From Desulfocurvus vexinensis DSM 17965 (GTDB lineage Bacteria > Desulfobacterota > Desulfovibrionia > Desulfovibrionales > Desulfovibrionaceae), in NCBI RefSeq assembly GCF_000519125.1, contig NZ_JAEX01000002.1, forward strand, positions 434,001-498,000: 64,000 bases of DNA, in the 5' to 3' direction. Numbering within the stretch: position 1 is the stretch's first letter; every line of letters starts with the position of its first letter. Below are positions 33,933 through 42,217 of this stretch, in pieces. The position numbers were made by a program, and so were the translations under genes. The notes below the pieces were generated by a model, which saw only the letters and a program-made list of their open reading frames with translations, made no database searches and was not told the DNA's origin.

Positions 33933-35390
33933 CTAGGCCACGTCCCAGACCTGTCCGGCGGGGGTGTCCTTGACCGTGGCGCCCAGGGCGGCGAGCTGGT
34001 CGCGCAGGGCGTCGGAGGCGGCGAAGTCCTTGGCGGCGCGGGCGGCGGCGCGCTGGTCCAGCAGGGCCTGGACCTGGGCGGCGTCGATGCCCTTGCGCCG
34101 GGCCTGGGTGTCGCGCAGGGCGGCGAGGAACTGCGCCGGGTCCTGGGTGAAGACGCCCAGCACCGCGCCCCAGGTGTCCAGGTCGGCCTGGATGCGTTCC
34201 CAGGCGGTCTTGGCGCCCTGGGTCTTGCGCAGGGCCTTGTCCTCGGCGATGCGCCCGGCCAGGCGCACGAGGTTGAACACATGGCCCAGGGCCTGGGCGG
34301 TGTTCATGTCGTCGGCCATGGCCGCCTCCCAGGCGGCTTCCTGCTCGGCCAGCTCGGTGGCCAGCTCGGCGGGCAGGTCCGCTCCGGCCCATTTGGTGCC
34401 CGCCAGGGCCGCGGCCATCTCCTGGCGCGCGGTGTAGATGCGCCGCAGGTTCTTTTCGGCCTCGTCCATGTTGTCCAGGGTGAAGTCGATGGGGCTGCGG
34501 TAGTGCTTGGTCAGCAGGAAATAGCGCAGCGTCTCGGGCAGGTAGGCATCCATGATCTCGCGGATGGTCTTGAAGTTGCCCAGGCTCTTGGACATTTTTT
34601 CCGAGTCCACCTGCACGAAGCCGTTGTGGACCCAGAAGCGGGCCATTTCCGTGCCCGTGGCGGCCTCGGTCTGGGCGATCTCGTTCTCGTGGTGCGGGAA
34701 GATCAGGTCCTGCCCGCCGCCATGGATGTCCAGCGGCAGGCCGAGGTGCTTGTCGCTCATGGCCGAGCACTCCAGGTGCCAGCCGGGGCGGCCCGGGCCC
34801 CAGGGGCTGTCCCAGGTGGGCTCGCCGGGCTTGGCGGCCTTCCACAGGGCGAAGTCCAGGGGGTCTTCCTTTTCCTCGCCGGGGGCCACGCGCGCGCCCG
34901 CGCGCATCTCGTCGATGTCGCGGCCCGAGAGCTTGGCGTAGCCCGCGAAGGAGCGGACCCGGAAATACACGTCGCCCGAGGGCGTGGCGTAGGCGTGGCC
35001 CTTGGCGATCAGCTCTTCGGTCAGCACGAGCATCTCGGGGATGTGCGTGGTGCAGCGGGGCTCCACGTCGGCGCGCAGGATGCCCAGGCGGTCCATGTCC
35101 TCGTAGAAGGCCTGGATGAAGCGCTCGGCCAGGGCCATGGGGTCCTCGCCGTTCTCGTTGGCGCGCACGATGATCTTGTCGTCGATGTCCGTGAAGTTGC
35201 GCGCGAAGGTCACGGTGTAGCCCATGTGGCGCAGGGTGCGCACAAGCACGTCGAAGACCACCGCCGAGCGGGCGTGGCCGATGTGGCAGTAGTCGTAGGC
35301 CGTGATGCCGCAGGCGTACATGCGCACGTGGTTGTCGCGCAGGGGCGTGAACTCTTCCTTGCGGCGGGTCATGGTATTGTAGAGCTGCAT
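33933..35390 (-). CDS. cysS: cysteinyl-tRNA synthetase
   Basis: Charges tRNA-Cys in the cytoplasm. 485 residues from the ATG at 35390 ([14 protein letters not shown]). The class I signatures are HIGH in [13 protein letters not shown] and KMSKSLGN, with the CysRS zinc-site segment [10 protein letters not shown] and [14 protein letters not shown] lies 9 nt upstream of the ATG. The C-terminal anticodon-binding domain is complete (ends QVWDVA). It stands alone, facing away from the EF-hand gene. Confidence 0.97.
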   Translation of the reverse strand: MQLYNTMTRRKEEFTPLRDNHVRMYACGITAYDYCHIGHARSAVVFDVLVRTLRHMGYTVTFARNFTDIDDKIIVRANENGEDPMALAERFIQAFYEDMDRLGILRADVEPRCTTHIPEMLVLTEELIAKGHAYATPSGDVYFRVRSFAGYAKLSGRDIDEMRAGARVAPGEEKEDPLDFALWKAAKPGEPTWDSPWGPGRPGWHLECSAMSDKHLGLPLDIHGGGQDLIFPHHENEIAQTEAATGTEMARFWVHNGFVQVDSEKMSKSLGNFKTIREIMDAYLPETLRYFLLTKHYRSPIDFTLDNMDEAEKNLRRIYTARQEMAAALAGTKWAGADLPAELATELAEQEAAWEAAMADDMNTAQALGHVFNLVRLAGRIAEDKALRKTQGAKTAWERIQADLDTWGAVLGVFTQDPAQFLAALRDTQARRKGIDAAQVQALLDQRAAARAAKDFAASDALRDQLAALGATVKDTPAGQVWDVA

Positions 35391-35714
35391 CGGGGAATGC
35401 TCCGTGGCGTGTGGATTTCGTTGGCGGGCCGGGGCGCCCTGGGCCGCTGCTGGCCGGTTGGGCATCATGCCCGAAACGCTGCGGCCCGTCAAAGGCCCAG
35501 GCGCGCGCGGGGCAGGGCGGCGCGGCCCGGCGGCGGCGCGGGCCACCGTGCGCCGCCCCGCTTAACAAATCTTGAAAAATCCAAAACAAACCAGGACGTT
35601 CCAGGGCCCTGCCCGGGGAAGGTTCTTGCATGTCCGGCGTCCAACGGCCGGGGGGCGGCAGAAAGTGCAGCCGCCTCCCTTTCCAGCCGGGGGCACAAAC
35701 CAAGGAGCAAGGAC
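35391..35714. other. divergent intergenic region between cysS and the EF-hand gene
   Basis: 324 nt. An AT-rich island at about 35562-35600 contrasts with the flanks and probably holds promoters for one or both genes, but I could not pick a clear box pair. The remainder is GC-rich with short inverted repeats near 35645-35665. Confidence 0.4.
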
Positions 35715-36488
35715 ATGTCCATTTCCAGCGTAGGCGGACAGGGCGCATCGTCGCTGCAGGAACTGCTGGCGATGATGCAGTCCGCGTCGCAATCCTCGGG
35801 CGGGGCCGATGACACCAGCGCGTCGTTGTCGGCCAAGCTCATGGAGGAGTTCGACGCGGACGGCAACGAGGAACTGAGCGAGGACGAGCTTGCCGCGCTC
35901 ATGGAAAAGCTCGAGGCCATGCGGGAAAATCTGGCGATGATGAACCAGATGCGCATGGGCGAGCGGCCCGAGGGCGACGACGGCGGGCTCATCGGCTCGC
36001 TGATGCAGGCCCTGGACGAATCGGGCGAGACCGAGGCTGCCGACGCCGACGGCGACGGCGTGGTCAGCCCCGAGGAGGTGCTCGAGTACTTCGGTATCAC
36101 CCAGGACGACGCGCTGCTGGCGGCCACCCAGGGCGGCGGCTCCCAGGGCGCCGGGAGCGACGCGCAAGAGGAGCAGGCCGCCGAAACCTCCGTGAGCGGG
36201 GCCGCCGCCTCGGGCTCCTCGTCCTCCACCCAGGAGGCCGACCTCAACGGCGACGGCATCGTGACCCAGGAGGAATGGGCCGAGTTCTACGGCGTGAGCG
36301 CGGAAGACCTCGCGGCCATGGGCCTGGGCTCCGGGCAGCAGACCGGGTCGAGCGGCTCCATGGCCAAGCTGCTGCGCGAGGCCATCCAGGCCTACAGCCA
36401 GGCCTACGGGCAGCAGGACGCGCAGTCCGGGCAGGACCTGGGCACGCTGCTGGACCAGGGCTCCGCGAACGTGGATTCCATGGCCTAG
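35715..36488 (+). CDS. EF-hand calcium-binding protein
   Basis: 257 residues with three canonical EF-hand loops: DADGNEELSEDE (47-58), DADGDGVVSPEE (110-121) and DLNGDGIVTQEE (176-187). Each has Asp at positions 1, 3 and 5 (Asn once) and Glu at 12, so calcium binding is likely. Ser/Gly/Gln-rich linkers separate them, and the tail (EAIQAYSQAYGQQDAQSGQ) is Gln-rich. There is no signal peptide or transmembrane segment. The function is unknown; a calcium buffer, sensor or structural role is possible. It is a single gene with its own strong terminator. Confidence 0.87.
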   Translation: MSISSVGGQGASSLQELLAMMQSASQSSGGADDTSASLSAKLMEEFDADGNEELSEDELAALMEKLEAMRENLAMMNQMRMGERPEGDDGGLIGSLMQALDESGETEAADADGDGVVSPEEVLEYFGITQDDALLAATQGGGSQGAGSDAQEEQAAETSVSGAAASGSSSSTQEADLNGDGIVTQEEWAEFYGVSAEDLAAMGLGSGQQTGSSGSMAKLLREAIQAYSQAYGQQDAQSGQDLGTLLDQGSANVDSMA

Positions 36489-36517
36489 GGGTCCTGCCGC
36501 GCCAGGGCCGCGAAACG

Positions 36518-36555
36518 AAAGCCGACCCGTCTGGAATGGCGGGTCGGCTTTTATT
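36518..36555 (+). terminator. Rho-independent terminator of the EF-hand gene
   Basis: AAAGCCGACCCG and CGGGTCGGCTTTT arms around a 10-nt loop, followed by TTATT. A strong stem with a U-tract. Confidence 0.92.
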
Positions 36556-36634
36556 GCGGCCTGTGGCGCGCCGGGCGGCGGGGGGTGCGCCGGGCAGCGG
36601 GGGCGGGGTGTGCCTTTTCCGGGGCCGGGCGGCC

Positions 36635-37816
36635 TCAGCCCGGGAGCAGGGCGCTGACGCAGGCCACGGCCTTGATGCCCTTCTTTTCGCCGGTGAAGCC
36701 CAGGCCCTCCTCGGTGGTGGCCTTGACGTTGACCCGCTCCGGAGGCAGGCGCAGCAGCCCGGCCACGGCGGCCTGGATCTGCGCCTTCCAGGGCGCCAGG
36801 CGCGGCACCTGGCAGATGACGGTCAGGTCGGCGTGGACGACCTCGACCCCGGCCTCCAGCGCCATTTCCAGCACCTCGTTGACCAGCACGGCGGAGGGCA
36901 CGGCCTCGTAGCGCGGGTCGGTGTCCGGGAAATGTTCGCCGATGTCGCCCCGGCCCAGGCAGCCCAGCAGGGCGTCGGCCAGGGCGTGCAGCAGCACGTC
37001 GCCGTCGGAGTGGGCGACGACCTCCGGCCCGCCCTGGATGGGCACCGTGCCCAGGACCATGGGCCGCCCGGGGCCGTACTTGTGGACATCGTAGCCCCAG
37101 CCGGTGACGGGCACGCGGGGCGCGGGGTGCGGGGCGAGCATGCGCAGGTCCTCCGGGGTGGTGATCTTCACGTTGGCCTCCTCGCCGGGCACCACGGCCA
37201 CCTCCAGGCCCAGGGCCTCGACCATGGACGCGTCGTCGGTCACGTCCTGCCCGTGGCGGGCGCAGTGCTCGTGGGCGGCCAGCAGGTCGGCCAGGACGAA
37301 GGCCTGGGGCGTCTGCACCGCCGCCAGCTCCGCCCGGGGCAGGGTGGCGGCCACGCGGCCCCCGGCCACGCGCTTGACCGTATCCTTCACGGGCACGGCG
37401 GGAATGGCCGCGCGGGCGCCCGCGTCCAGGGCCGCCAGCAGCGCCGTGACCAGGGCGGCGGAGGCGAAGGGCCGCGCCGCGTCGTGGACCAGCACCCGCA
37501 TGCAGCCCGGGGGCAGCGCGGCCAGGGCGGCGGCCACCGAATCCTGGCGGCGCGCCCCGCCCGGGGCGAAGCGCAGGGGCAGGCCGGGGTCCTCGGCGGC
37601 GGCCAGGGCCTCGGCCTCGGCCCGGGCCCGCTCGAAATCGGCGGCGGGGAAGGCCAGCACCAGCCCCTGGACCCCGGCCACGCGGGCCAGGGTGCGCACG
37701 CTGGCCCAGTACAGCGGCGCCCCGCGCCAGGGCAGGAACTGCTTGCCCGTGCCGAGCCCGGCGGCGGCCATCCGCGTGCCGCTGCCAGCGGCCAGAACCA
37801 CGGCCCATGTGCTCAT
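36635..37816 (-). CDS. ispDF: bifunctional IspD/IspF isoprenoid synthesis enzyme
   Basis: One 393-residue chain carries two non-adjacent steps of the MEP pathway. IspD (about 1-225) shows the nucleotide site AAGSGTRM and VHDAARPF, and makes CDP-methylerythritol. IspF (about 232-393) starts GWGYDVHKYG, has the metal-binding Asp-x-His, HSDGDVLLHALADALLG, and ends KGIKAVACVSALL; it makes the cyclic 2,4-diphosphate. The fusion is known in several proteobacteria. GGGAGG lies just before the ATG. It sits directly downstream of the RNase P RNA gene. Confidence 0.95.
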   Translation of the reverse strand: MSTWAVVLAAGSGTRMAAAGLGTGKQFLPWRGAPLYWASVRTLARVAGVQGLVLAFPAADFERARAEAEALAAAEDPGLPLRFAPGGARRQDSVAAALAALPPGCMRVLVHDAARPFASAALVTALLAALDAGARAAIPAVPVKDTVKRVAGGRVAATLPRAELAAVQTPQAFVLADLLAAHEHCARHGQDVTDDASMVEALGLEVAVVPGEEANVKITTPEDLRMLAPHPAPRVPVTGWGYDVHKYGPGRPMVLGTVPIQGGPEVVAHSDGDVLLHALADALLGCLGRGDIGEHFPDTDPRYEAVPSAVLVNEVLEMALEAGVEVVHADLTVICQVPRLAPWKAQIQAAVAGLLRLPPERVNVKATTEEGLGFTGEKKGIKAVACVSALLPG

Positions 37817-37837
37817 CGCACCTCCCGGATGCGCTGC

Positions 37838-37870
37838 GGGCGCGCCGGGGGGATGCCCCCGGGCGCGCCC
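37838..37870 (-). terminator. GC-rich hairpin downstream of RNase P RNA
   Basis: GGGCGCGCC...GGCGCGCCC arms with an inner GGGG/CCCC pairing and one bulge. It lies between the RNase P RNA 3' end and the ispDF start. There is no U-tract, so termination is uncertain. Confidence 0.5.
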
Positions 37871-37893
37871 GGCTGTGTAGTCGTCGAAGAAAT

Positions 37894-38249
<356 letters not shown>

Positions 38250-38305
38250 AAATATCCAGCTAAGTCCGCCCGGCTCCGCAGTCCAGGGCCGGGCGGAAGC
38301 GCGGG

Positions 38306-39184
38306 TCAGCGGTCATCGCTGTCCGCGTCGTGGTCGTCGGGGCCGTCGTGGTCGTCGGAGTAGCGGGGCTCCTCGTCGTACCCGGCGTCGTCGGGCCCGG
38401 CCTCGTCCTCGTCATCGACCATGGGCACGATGGTGCGCGCGGCGGCGGCGGCCAGGTTGGAGTCGCAGGCCTGGAAGTGCTCGCACCAGTAGATCAGGCG
38501 CTGGCAGTTGGGGCACGACAGGATGGTTTCGCCCTTTTGCAGGTCGTTGAAGGCCTGGGGCGGAATCTGGATGAAGCAGCCCGAGCACACGCCCGCCGTC
38601 ACCGGCACGATGACCGGGTTGGAGATGCGCTCGCGGATGAACTCGTAGCGCTTGAGCACCGGGCCGGGCACGACCACGCAGGCATCCTCGCGCTCCTTTT
38701 GCAGCTCGGCCAGGCGCTTGCGGGCCGAGGCCGAGCGCTTCTTCAGGTTGCCCTGGTACTCGTCCAGGCGGGCCGTCAGCTCGGCGTGCTCCTTTTGCAG
38801 CTCGTCGAGCAGGGTGGTCTGGCGCTCCAGCTCTTCGGCCAGGGCGACCTTCTCTTCCTCGCGGTTGCGCGTGGCCTTCTCCATGTTGTCCATCTCGCGC
38901 ATCATGGCGTGGTATTCGCGGGTGTTGCCAGCCATCATGAGCTTATTCTTGCTCTTCTTGATGCGCGAGGTGTTGTCGTCGATCTCCAGGTCCAGCCGCT
39001 TGCGCTGGGTCTGGAGGATGTCGAGCTTGTCTTCGAGCACGGCCTTGCGCTCGAGGAATTCGGCGTTCTTGGCCTCCAGTTCGGCCAGCTCGCGGGGCAT
39101 GCTGCCCAGTTCCTCTTCGAGGACGAGGATCTCGCCGTCCACCTTCTGGAGCACGACGAGTTTTTCGATCTGTTCGAGGTACAT
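38306..39184 (-). CDS. zinc-ribbon coiled-coil protein (CdsZ/FlgZ-like)
   Basis: 292 residues. Residues about 1-170 form long helical coiled coils (EELGSMPRELAELEAKNAEFLERKAVLEDKLD onward). A C4 zinc ribbon follows with GVCSGCF and SCPNCQRLIYW. The last 50 residues are an unusual acidic, Asp/His-rich tail. Relatives include HP0958/FlgZ of Helicobacter, which supports flagellar gene expression, and chlamydial CdsZ. The start at 39184 keeps the conserved MYLEQIEKLVVLQ lead, though the nearest GGAGG is 14 nt away. It pairs with the Nif3-like gene. Confidence 0.82.
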   Translation of the reverse strand: MYLEQIEKLVVLQKVDGEILVLEEELGSMPRELAELEAKNAEFLERKAVLEDKLDILQTQRKRLDLEIDDNTSRIKKSKNKLMMAGNTREYHAMMREMDNMEKATRNREEEKVALAEELERQTTLLDELQKEHAELTARLDEYQGNLKKRSASARKRLAELQKEREDACVVVPGPVLKRYEFIRERISNPVIVPVTAGVCSGCFIQIPPQAFNDLQKGETILSCPNCQRLIYWCEHFQACDSNLAAAAARTIVPMVDDEDEAGPDDAGYDEEPRYSDDHDGPDDHDADSDDR

Positions 39185-39289
39185 GCTCAAGGGGCTATCC
39201 TCCCATGGCCGCACGCGGCGACCGCTTCGGTATGCGCAGCCCTGCGGGGCCGGCCTTGGTTGCACGGTTCCGGGCGGGGCCCGGAGCGC

Positions 39290-40078
39290 CTATCGGGGCA
39301 GGTGGACCCGCAAGGGGTCGCTGCCGGGGAAAAAACGCACTGCGACGCCCTGCGGGCCGAGACGCTCGTCCAGCAGGGCGGCCATCTCGCGGACCATACG
39401 CTCCTCCAGGGAGAAATGGCCCACATCGATGGTGAAAATCTCGGCCTCCATGGCCTGGTGGTACTTCAAATCGCCGGTGACGAGCACATCGGCGCCCGCC
39501 GCGCGGGCCGCGCCGCCCAGGGCCGCGCCCGAACCCGTGCAGTAGGCCACGGTGCCCACCGTGCGGGGCGTCTCGCCCGCCAGGGCCCAGAAATCGCGCT
39601 CCACGCAGTCGGCCAGCCGCGCGGCGAAGTCGTCCCAGGGCAGGGGCGCGGGCAGCTCGCCCGCCAGCCCGAAGCCCGTGCGCGGGGCGTCGGGCCCCGT
39701 GGGTTCGAGCACGCGCAGGCCCGTCAGCTCCAGGGCGCGCGCCAGCCAGCCCGCCGGGCCCGCGGGCTGCACGTCCAGGGAGGTATGCGCCGCGAAGAGC
39801 CAGGCCCCGGACGCGAGCATCGCCCGCGCGGCGTCGAGAAAATAGCCCGGGTGCGACAGGGGCCGGGGCTCCATGTACAGCGGGTGGTGCGTGAGCACCA
39901 TGTCCGCCCCCCAGGCCAGGGCCTCGCGCAGCCGCTCGGGCGCGGGGTCGATGGTCACGGCCAGCCTGCGCACGTCCTGGCGCGTTCCGGCCACCTGCAC
40001 GCCGCAGTTGTCCCACGCGGCGGCCCCGGCGGGCGGGGCGATCTGCTCGATGCAGGCGATGAGCGCGGCGTGATCCAT
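39290..40078 (-). CDS. Nif3-like dinuclear metal-centre protein
   Basis: 262 residues of the Nif3/YbgI family, which form toroidal hexamers with two metal ions per site. The metal-binding segments are visible: VLTHHPLYM, AAHTSLDVQPAG and the C-terminal GDLKYHQAMEAEIFTIDVGHFSLE. The biochemical function of the family is unsettled (GTP cyclohydrolase-like or metallochaperone proposals). The N-terminus (AAWDNCGVQVAG) corresponds to the family WDNVGL motif. It lies 105 nt upstream of the zinc-ribbon coiled-coil gene on the same strand, likely co-transcribed. Confidence 0.85.
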   Translation of the reverse strand: MDHAALIACIEQIAPPAGAAAWDNCGVQVAGTRQDVRRLAVTIDPAPERLREALAWGADMVLTHHPLYMEPRPLSHPGYFLDAARAMLASGAWLFAAHTSLDVQPAGPAGWLARALELTGLRVLEPTGPDAPRTGFGLAGELPAPLPWDDFAARLADCVERDFWALAGETPRTVGTVAYCTGSGAALGGAARAAGADVLVTGDLKYHQAMEAEIFTIDVGHFSLEERMVREMAALLDERLGPQGVAVRFFPGSDPLRVHLPR

Positions 40079-40164
40079 GGTCTCTCCAGCATCCGCCCGG
40101 CTCCCGGGGGCTCCGGGATGGGGGACGCGTGCGGTTGCCGTCTGCCTGGCGGGCCGGGAGGTCG

Positions 40165-40240
40165 TGGTGGGCCAAGCAGGGGTCGAACCTGCGACCATCC
40201 GGTTATGAGCCGGGGGCTCTGCCAACTGAGCTATTGGCCC
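40165..40240 (-). tRNA. tRNA with CAU anticodon (elongator Met or Ile2)
   Basis: 76 nt including an encoded CCA. The acceptor stem pairs GGGCCAA with TTGGCCC, discriminator A. Arms: AGCTCAGTTGGCAGAGC (D), CCGGCTCATAACCGG (anticodon CAU), GCAGGTTCGAACCTGC (T). There is one C-A mismatch at 27-43. The C4-G69 and C5-G68 pairs resemble the E. coli tRNA-Ile2 elements used by TilS rather than those of elongator tRNA-Met, so an Ile (AUA) identity after lysidine modification is possible. The initiator is excluded because the 1-72 pair is G-C and matched. Confidence 0.92.
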
Positions 40241-40338
40241 ATCTGGTGCTCGCCAAGCCGAATTTCATATCCTTGTATGGTGCATTGTGTCAAGGCTGCG
40301 CGGGGGTTGCCCGGTGCGCCGGGCCGGGCCCGGGGCGG

Positions 40339-40371
40339 AAAAAAACGCCGGGCCCCAGCTGGGACCCGGCG
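40339..40371 (-). terminator. Rho-independent terminator of trxB
   Basis: CGCCGGG/CCCGGCG outer stem with inner CCC/GGG pairing, followed on the minus strand by seven T residues. A textbook terminator. Confidence 0.93.
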
Positions 40372-40395
40372 GGAAAAGGCGCCCTGCCTGGCGGC

Positions 40396-41301
40396 TCAGG
40401 CCTTGGCCTTGGGGCACTTGTCGCGGCAGTACTTGATGGCCTGACGGGCGGCGATGGCGCCCTCGCCCACGGCCACGCTGATCTGGGCGAAGCGGCCCAC
40501 GCAGTCGCCCGCGGCGTACACGCCGGGGATGTTCGTCTCCTGCATGGCGTTGGCCACGATGTGGTTGCCGTTGCGCTCCAGGCCCAGGGTCCAGGCGAAG
40601 TCCGACGAGGAGGCCTCGCCCATGGCGATGAACAGGCCGTCGGCGGCGTAGGTCTGGCCGTCCTCGAAGACCAGGGTGTCCAGGGCCGGGGCCCCGCGCA
40701 GCTCCACGATCTTGCCTGTGAGGACCGCGATGTTGGCCTCTTCGAGCTTCTTCAGGTATTCCTTGGAGATGGTCATTTCCTTGCCCTGGGTGCACAAGGC
40801 GACCTTGTCGGTGTAGGCCAGCAGCTCCAGGGCCTGGCTGGCGGCGTAGACGCCTTCGCCCAGGGCCACCACCGGGCGGCCCCGGTAGAAGAATCCGTCG
40901 CACGACACGCAGTAGGAGATGCCCTTGCCGTCGTAGTCGTCGAAGTTGGAGATGCCGGGGCGGACCTTGGAGACGCCCGTGGCCAGGATCACGGCGCAGG
41001 CGTCGTAGTGGCCGGACTCGGTCTTGACCTCGAAGCGCATGGCCTCGTTCATGTGGATGCCCAGCACCCGGGCGGTGACGATCTGGGCGCCGAAGCGCTG
41101 GGCCTGGGTACGCCCGGCGGCCATGATGTCGTTGGCCTTGGTGGTCTCGGGGAAGCCGAAATAGTTGTCGATGTCGTAGTCTGCGTCGATCTTGGGGGTC
41201 AGGCCGACCACGACGGTCTCGATGCCCGCCCGGGCGGCGTAGATTGCAGCGCTGAGGCCGGCGGGGCCCTGGCCGACGATCAGCAGTTGGACCTGTTGCA
41301 T
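40396..41301 (-). CDS. trxB: thioredoxin reductase-like flavoprotein
   Basis: 301 residues of the TrxB/AhpF-C family. FAD motif GQGPAGLSAAIYAARAG near residue 10, redox pair Cys131-Val-Ser-Cys134 (CVSCD), and C-terminal FAD site GVYAAGDCVGRFAQISVAVGEGAIAA. The segment expected to bind NADPH reads ALGEGVYAASQALELLAY, so GxGxxA rather than GxGxxA/G with basic residues following; the donor may not be NADPH. It reduces thioredoxin or a related protein. It follows the transporter gene by 45 nt and probably shares its promoter. Confidence 0.85.
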   Translation of the reverse strand: MQQVQLLIVGQGPAGLSAAIYAARAGIETVVVGLTPKIDADYDIDNYFGFPETTKANDIMAAGRTQAQRFGAQIVTARVLGIHMNEAMRFEVKTESGHYDACAVILATGVSKVRPGISNFDDYDGKGISYCVSCDGFFYRGRPVVALGEGVYAASQALELLAYTDKVALCTQGKEMTISKEYLKKLEEANIAVLTGKIVELRGAPALDTLVFEDGQTYAADGLFIAMGEASSSDFAWTLGLERNGNHIVANAMQETNIPGVYAAGDCVGRFAQISVAVGEGAIAARQAIKYCRDKCPKAKA

Positions 41302-41346
41302 GGGGATTCCTCGGGGGTTGTCGATTGCAGGCAAGCCCCCAGTGTA

Positions 41347-42036
41347 TCAGGACCCGGCCCGGCCCGCAACCGTGCCCACGCGCCGCGCAAGGTAGAGGAA
41401 CGGCGTGTCCAGCAGGGCCACGAAGCTCTTGAAGGCGTAGGTGGTGAACATGATCTCCAGCAGCACCGGCCCGGGGAACACGCCCCAGAACGCGACGACG
41501 CAGAAGATGGACGAATCCAGCAGCTGGCTGACCAGGGTGCTGGCGTTGTTGCGCAGCCAGAGCATGGAGTCGCCGGTGCGGCTCTTCCAGAAGTGGAACG
41601 CCCACACGTCGTGGAGCTGGGACACGAGATAGGCCGCCATGCTGGCCAGGGCGATGCGCGGCAGTACGCCGAAGATGGCTTCCAGGTGCGGCTGGGCGAA
41701 GTCGTCGGCGGTGGGCGTGAAGGCCAGGGCGATCTGCATGTAGACCGTGGCCAGCACCAGCACGGTGAAGCCGAGCATGACCCCGCGCTTGGCCTCGGCC
41801 TTGCCGTACAGCTCGCCGAGCATGTCCGTGGCCAGGAACACGCTGGCGTAGAGCACGTTGCCCAGGGTGGTGGTCAGCCCGAAGAGCTGCACCGTCTTGA
41901 GCACCTGGACGTTGCACAGGATGAGATTGAAAACGATCAGGCCGTAGAGCCCGGCCTTGCCGAAGAGGCGGTGCAGCACCACGACCATGGTCAGGTCGAA
42001 CAGGGCAAAGCCCACCCAAAGCATCTCGTTGGACAT
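41347..42036 (-). CDS. yhhQ: queuosine-precursor transporter, YhhQ/VUT family
   Basis: 229-residue polytopic inner-membrane protein with about six hydrophobic segments (LWVGFALFDLTMVVVLHRLF, LYGLIVFNLILCNVQVL, TLGNVLYASVFLATDMLGELYGKAEA and others). The segment DMLGELYGKAEAKRGV and the downstream QLHDVWAFHFWKS...LRNNASTLVSQLLDSSIF are typical of YhhQ, which imports queuosine precursors (preQ0/preQ1) for tRNA modification. It has a strong promoter and a structured leader. A CGGAG ribosome site lies inside a palindrome next to the ATG. Confidence 0.87.
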   Translation of the reverse strand: MSNEMLWVGFALFDLTMVVVLHRLFGKAGLYGLIVFNLILCNVQVLKTVQLFGLTTTLGNVLYASVFLATDMLGELYGKAEAKRGVMLGFTVLVLATVYMQIALAFTPTADDFAQPHLEAIFGVLPRIALASMAAYLVSQLHDVWAFHFWKSRTGDSMLWLRNNASTLVSQLLDSSIFCVVAFWGVFPGPVLLEIMFTTYAFKSFVALLDTPFLYLARRVGTVAGRAGS

Positions 42037-42099
42037 GTCAAACTCCGGAGTGATGTTTTAGATGGAGGGCGGCCTCCATCCCGGCGCCGTGCCGGAAGG
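42037..42099 (-). promoter_or_regulatory. structured 5' leader of the yhhQ-trxB transcript
   Basis: About 63 nt between the predicted transcription start and the ATG. It can form CCGGC-N5-GCCGG and then an 8-bp perfect stem GATGGAGG/CCTCCATC with a short loop, followed by TAAAACATCACTCCGGAGT, where the ribosome site sits in the palindrome ACTCCGGAGT. It does not match the preQ1-I consensus I know. Confidence 0.4.
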
Positions 42100-42105
42100 G
42101 CTCTG

Positions 42106-42134
42106 TCTATAGGCGCCTTCGGGGCGGGGGTCAA
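42106..42134 (-). promoter_or_regulatory. sigma-70-type promoter of yhhQ-trxB
   Basis: On the minus strand TTGACC, 17 nt, TATAGA: five of six and four of six matches with ideal spacing, one of the best promoter matches in the window. Confidence 0.65.
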
Positions 42135-42151
42135 GGGCGGGGGTGGAACGC

Positions 42152-42178
42152 AAAAAGGCCGCCCTGGGGCGGCCTTTG
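42152..42178 (-). terminator. Rho-independent terminator of the diguanylate cyclase gene
   Basis: AAAGGCCGCCC/GGGCGGCCTTT inverted repeat with a 3-nt loop. On the minus strand it is followed by TTTTTG, 40 nt after the cyclase stop. Confidence 0.9.
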
Positions 42179-42217
42179 GATTTGTGTGCTGTGACGCGCC
42201 GGCCCGCGCCGGGGGGC

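Noticed and set aside
36489-36634. Additional small gene between the EF-hand gene and ispDF
   Set aside because: The 146-nt gap is filled by a terminator and GC-rich DNA without a usable frame.
42037-42099. preQ1-I riboswitch upstream of the queuosine-precursor transporter
   Set aside because: The conserved hairpin loop and A-rich tail of preQ1-I are absent, so I report only an unclassified structured leader.
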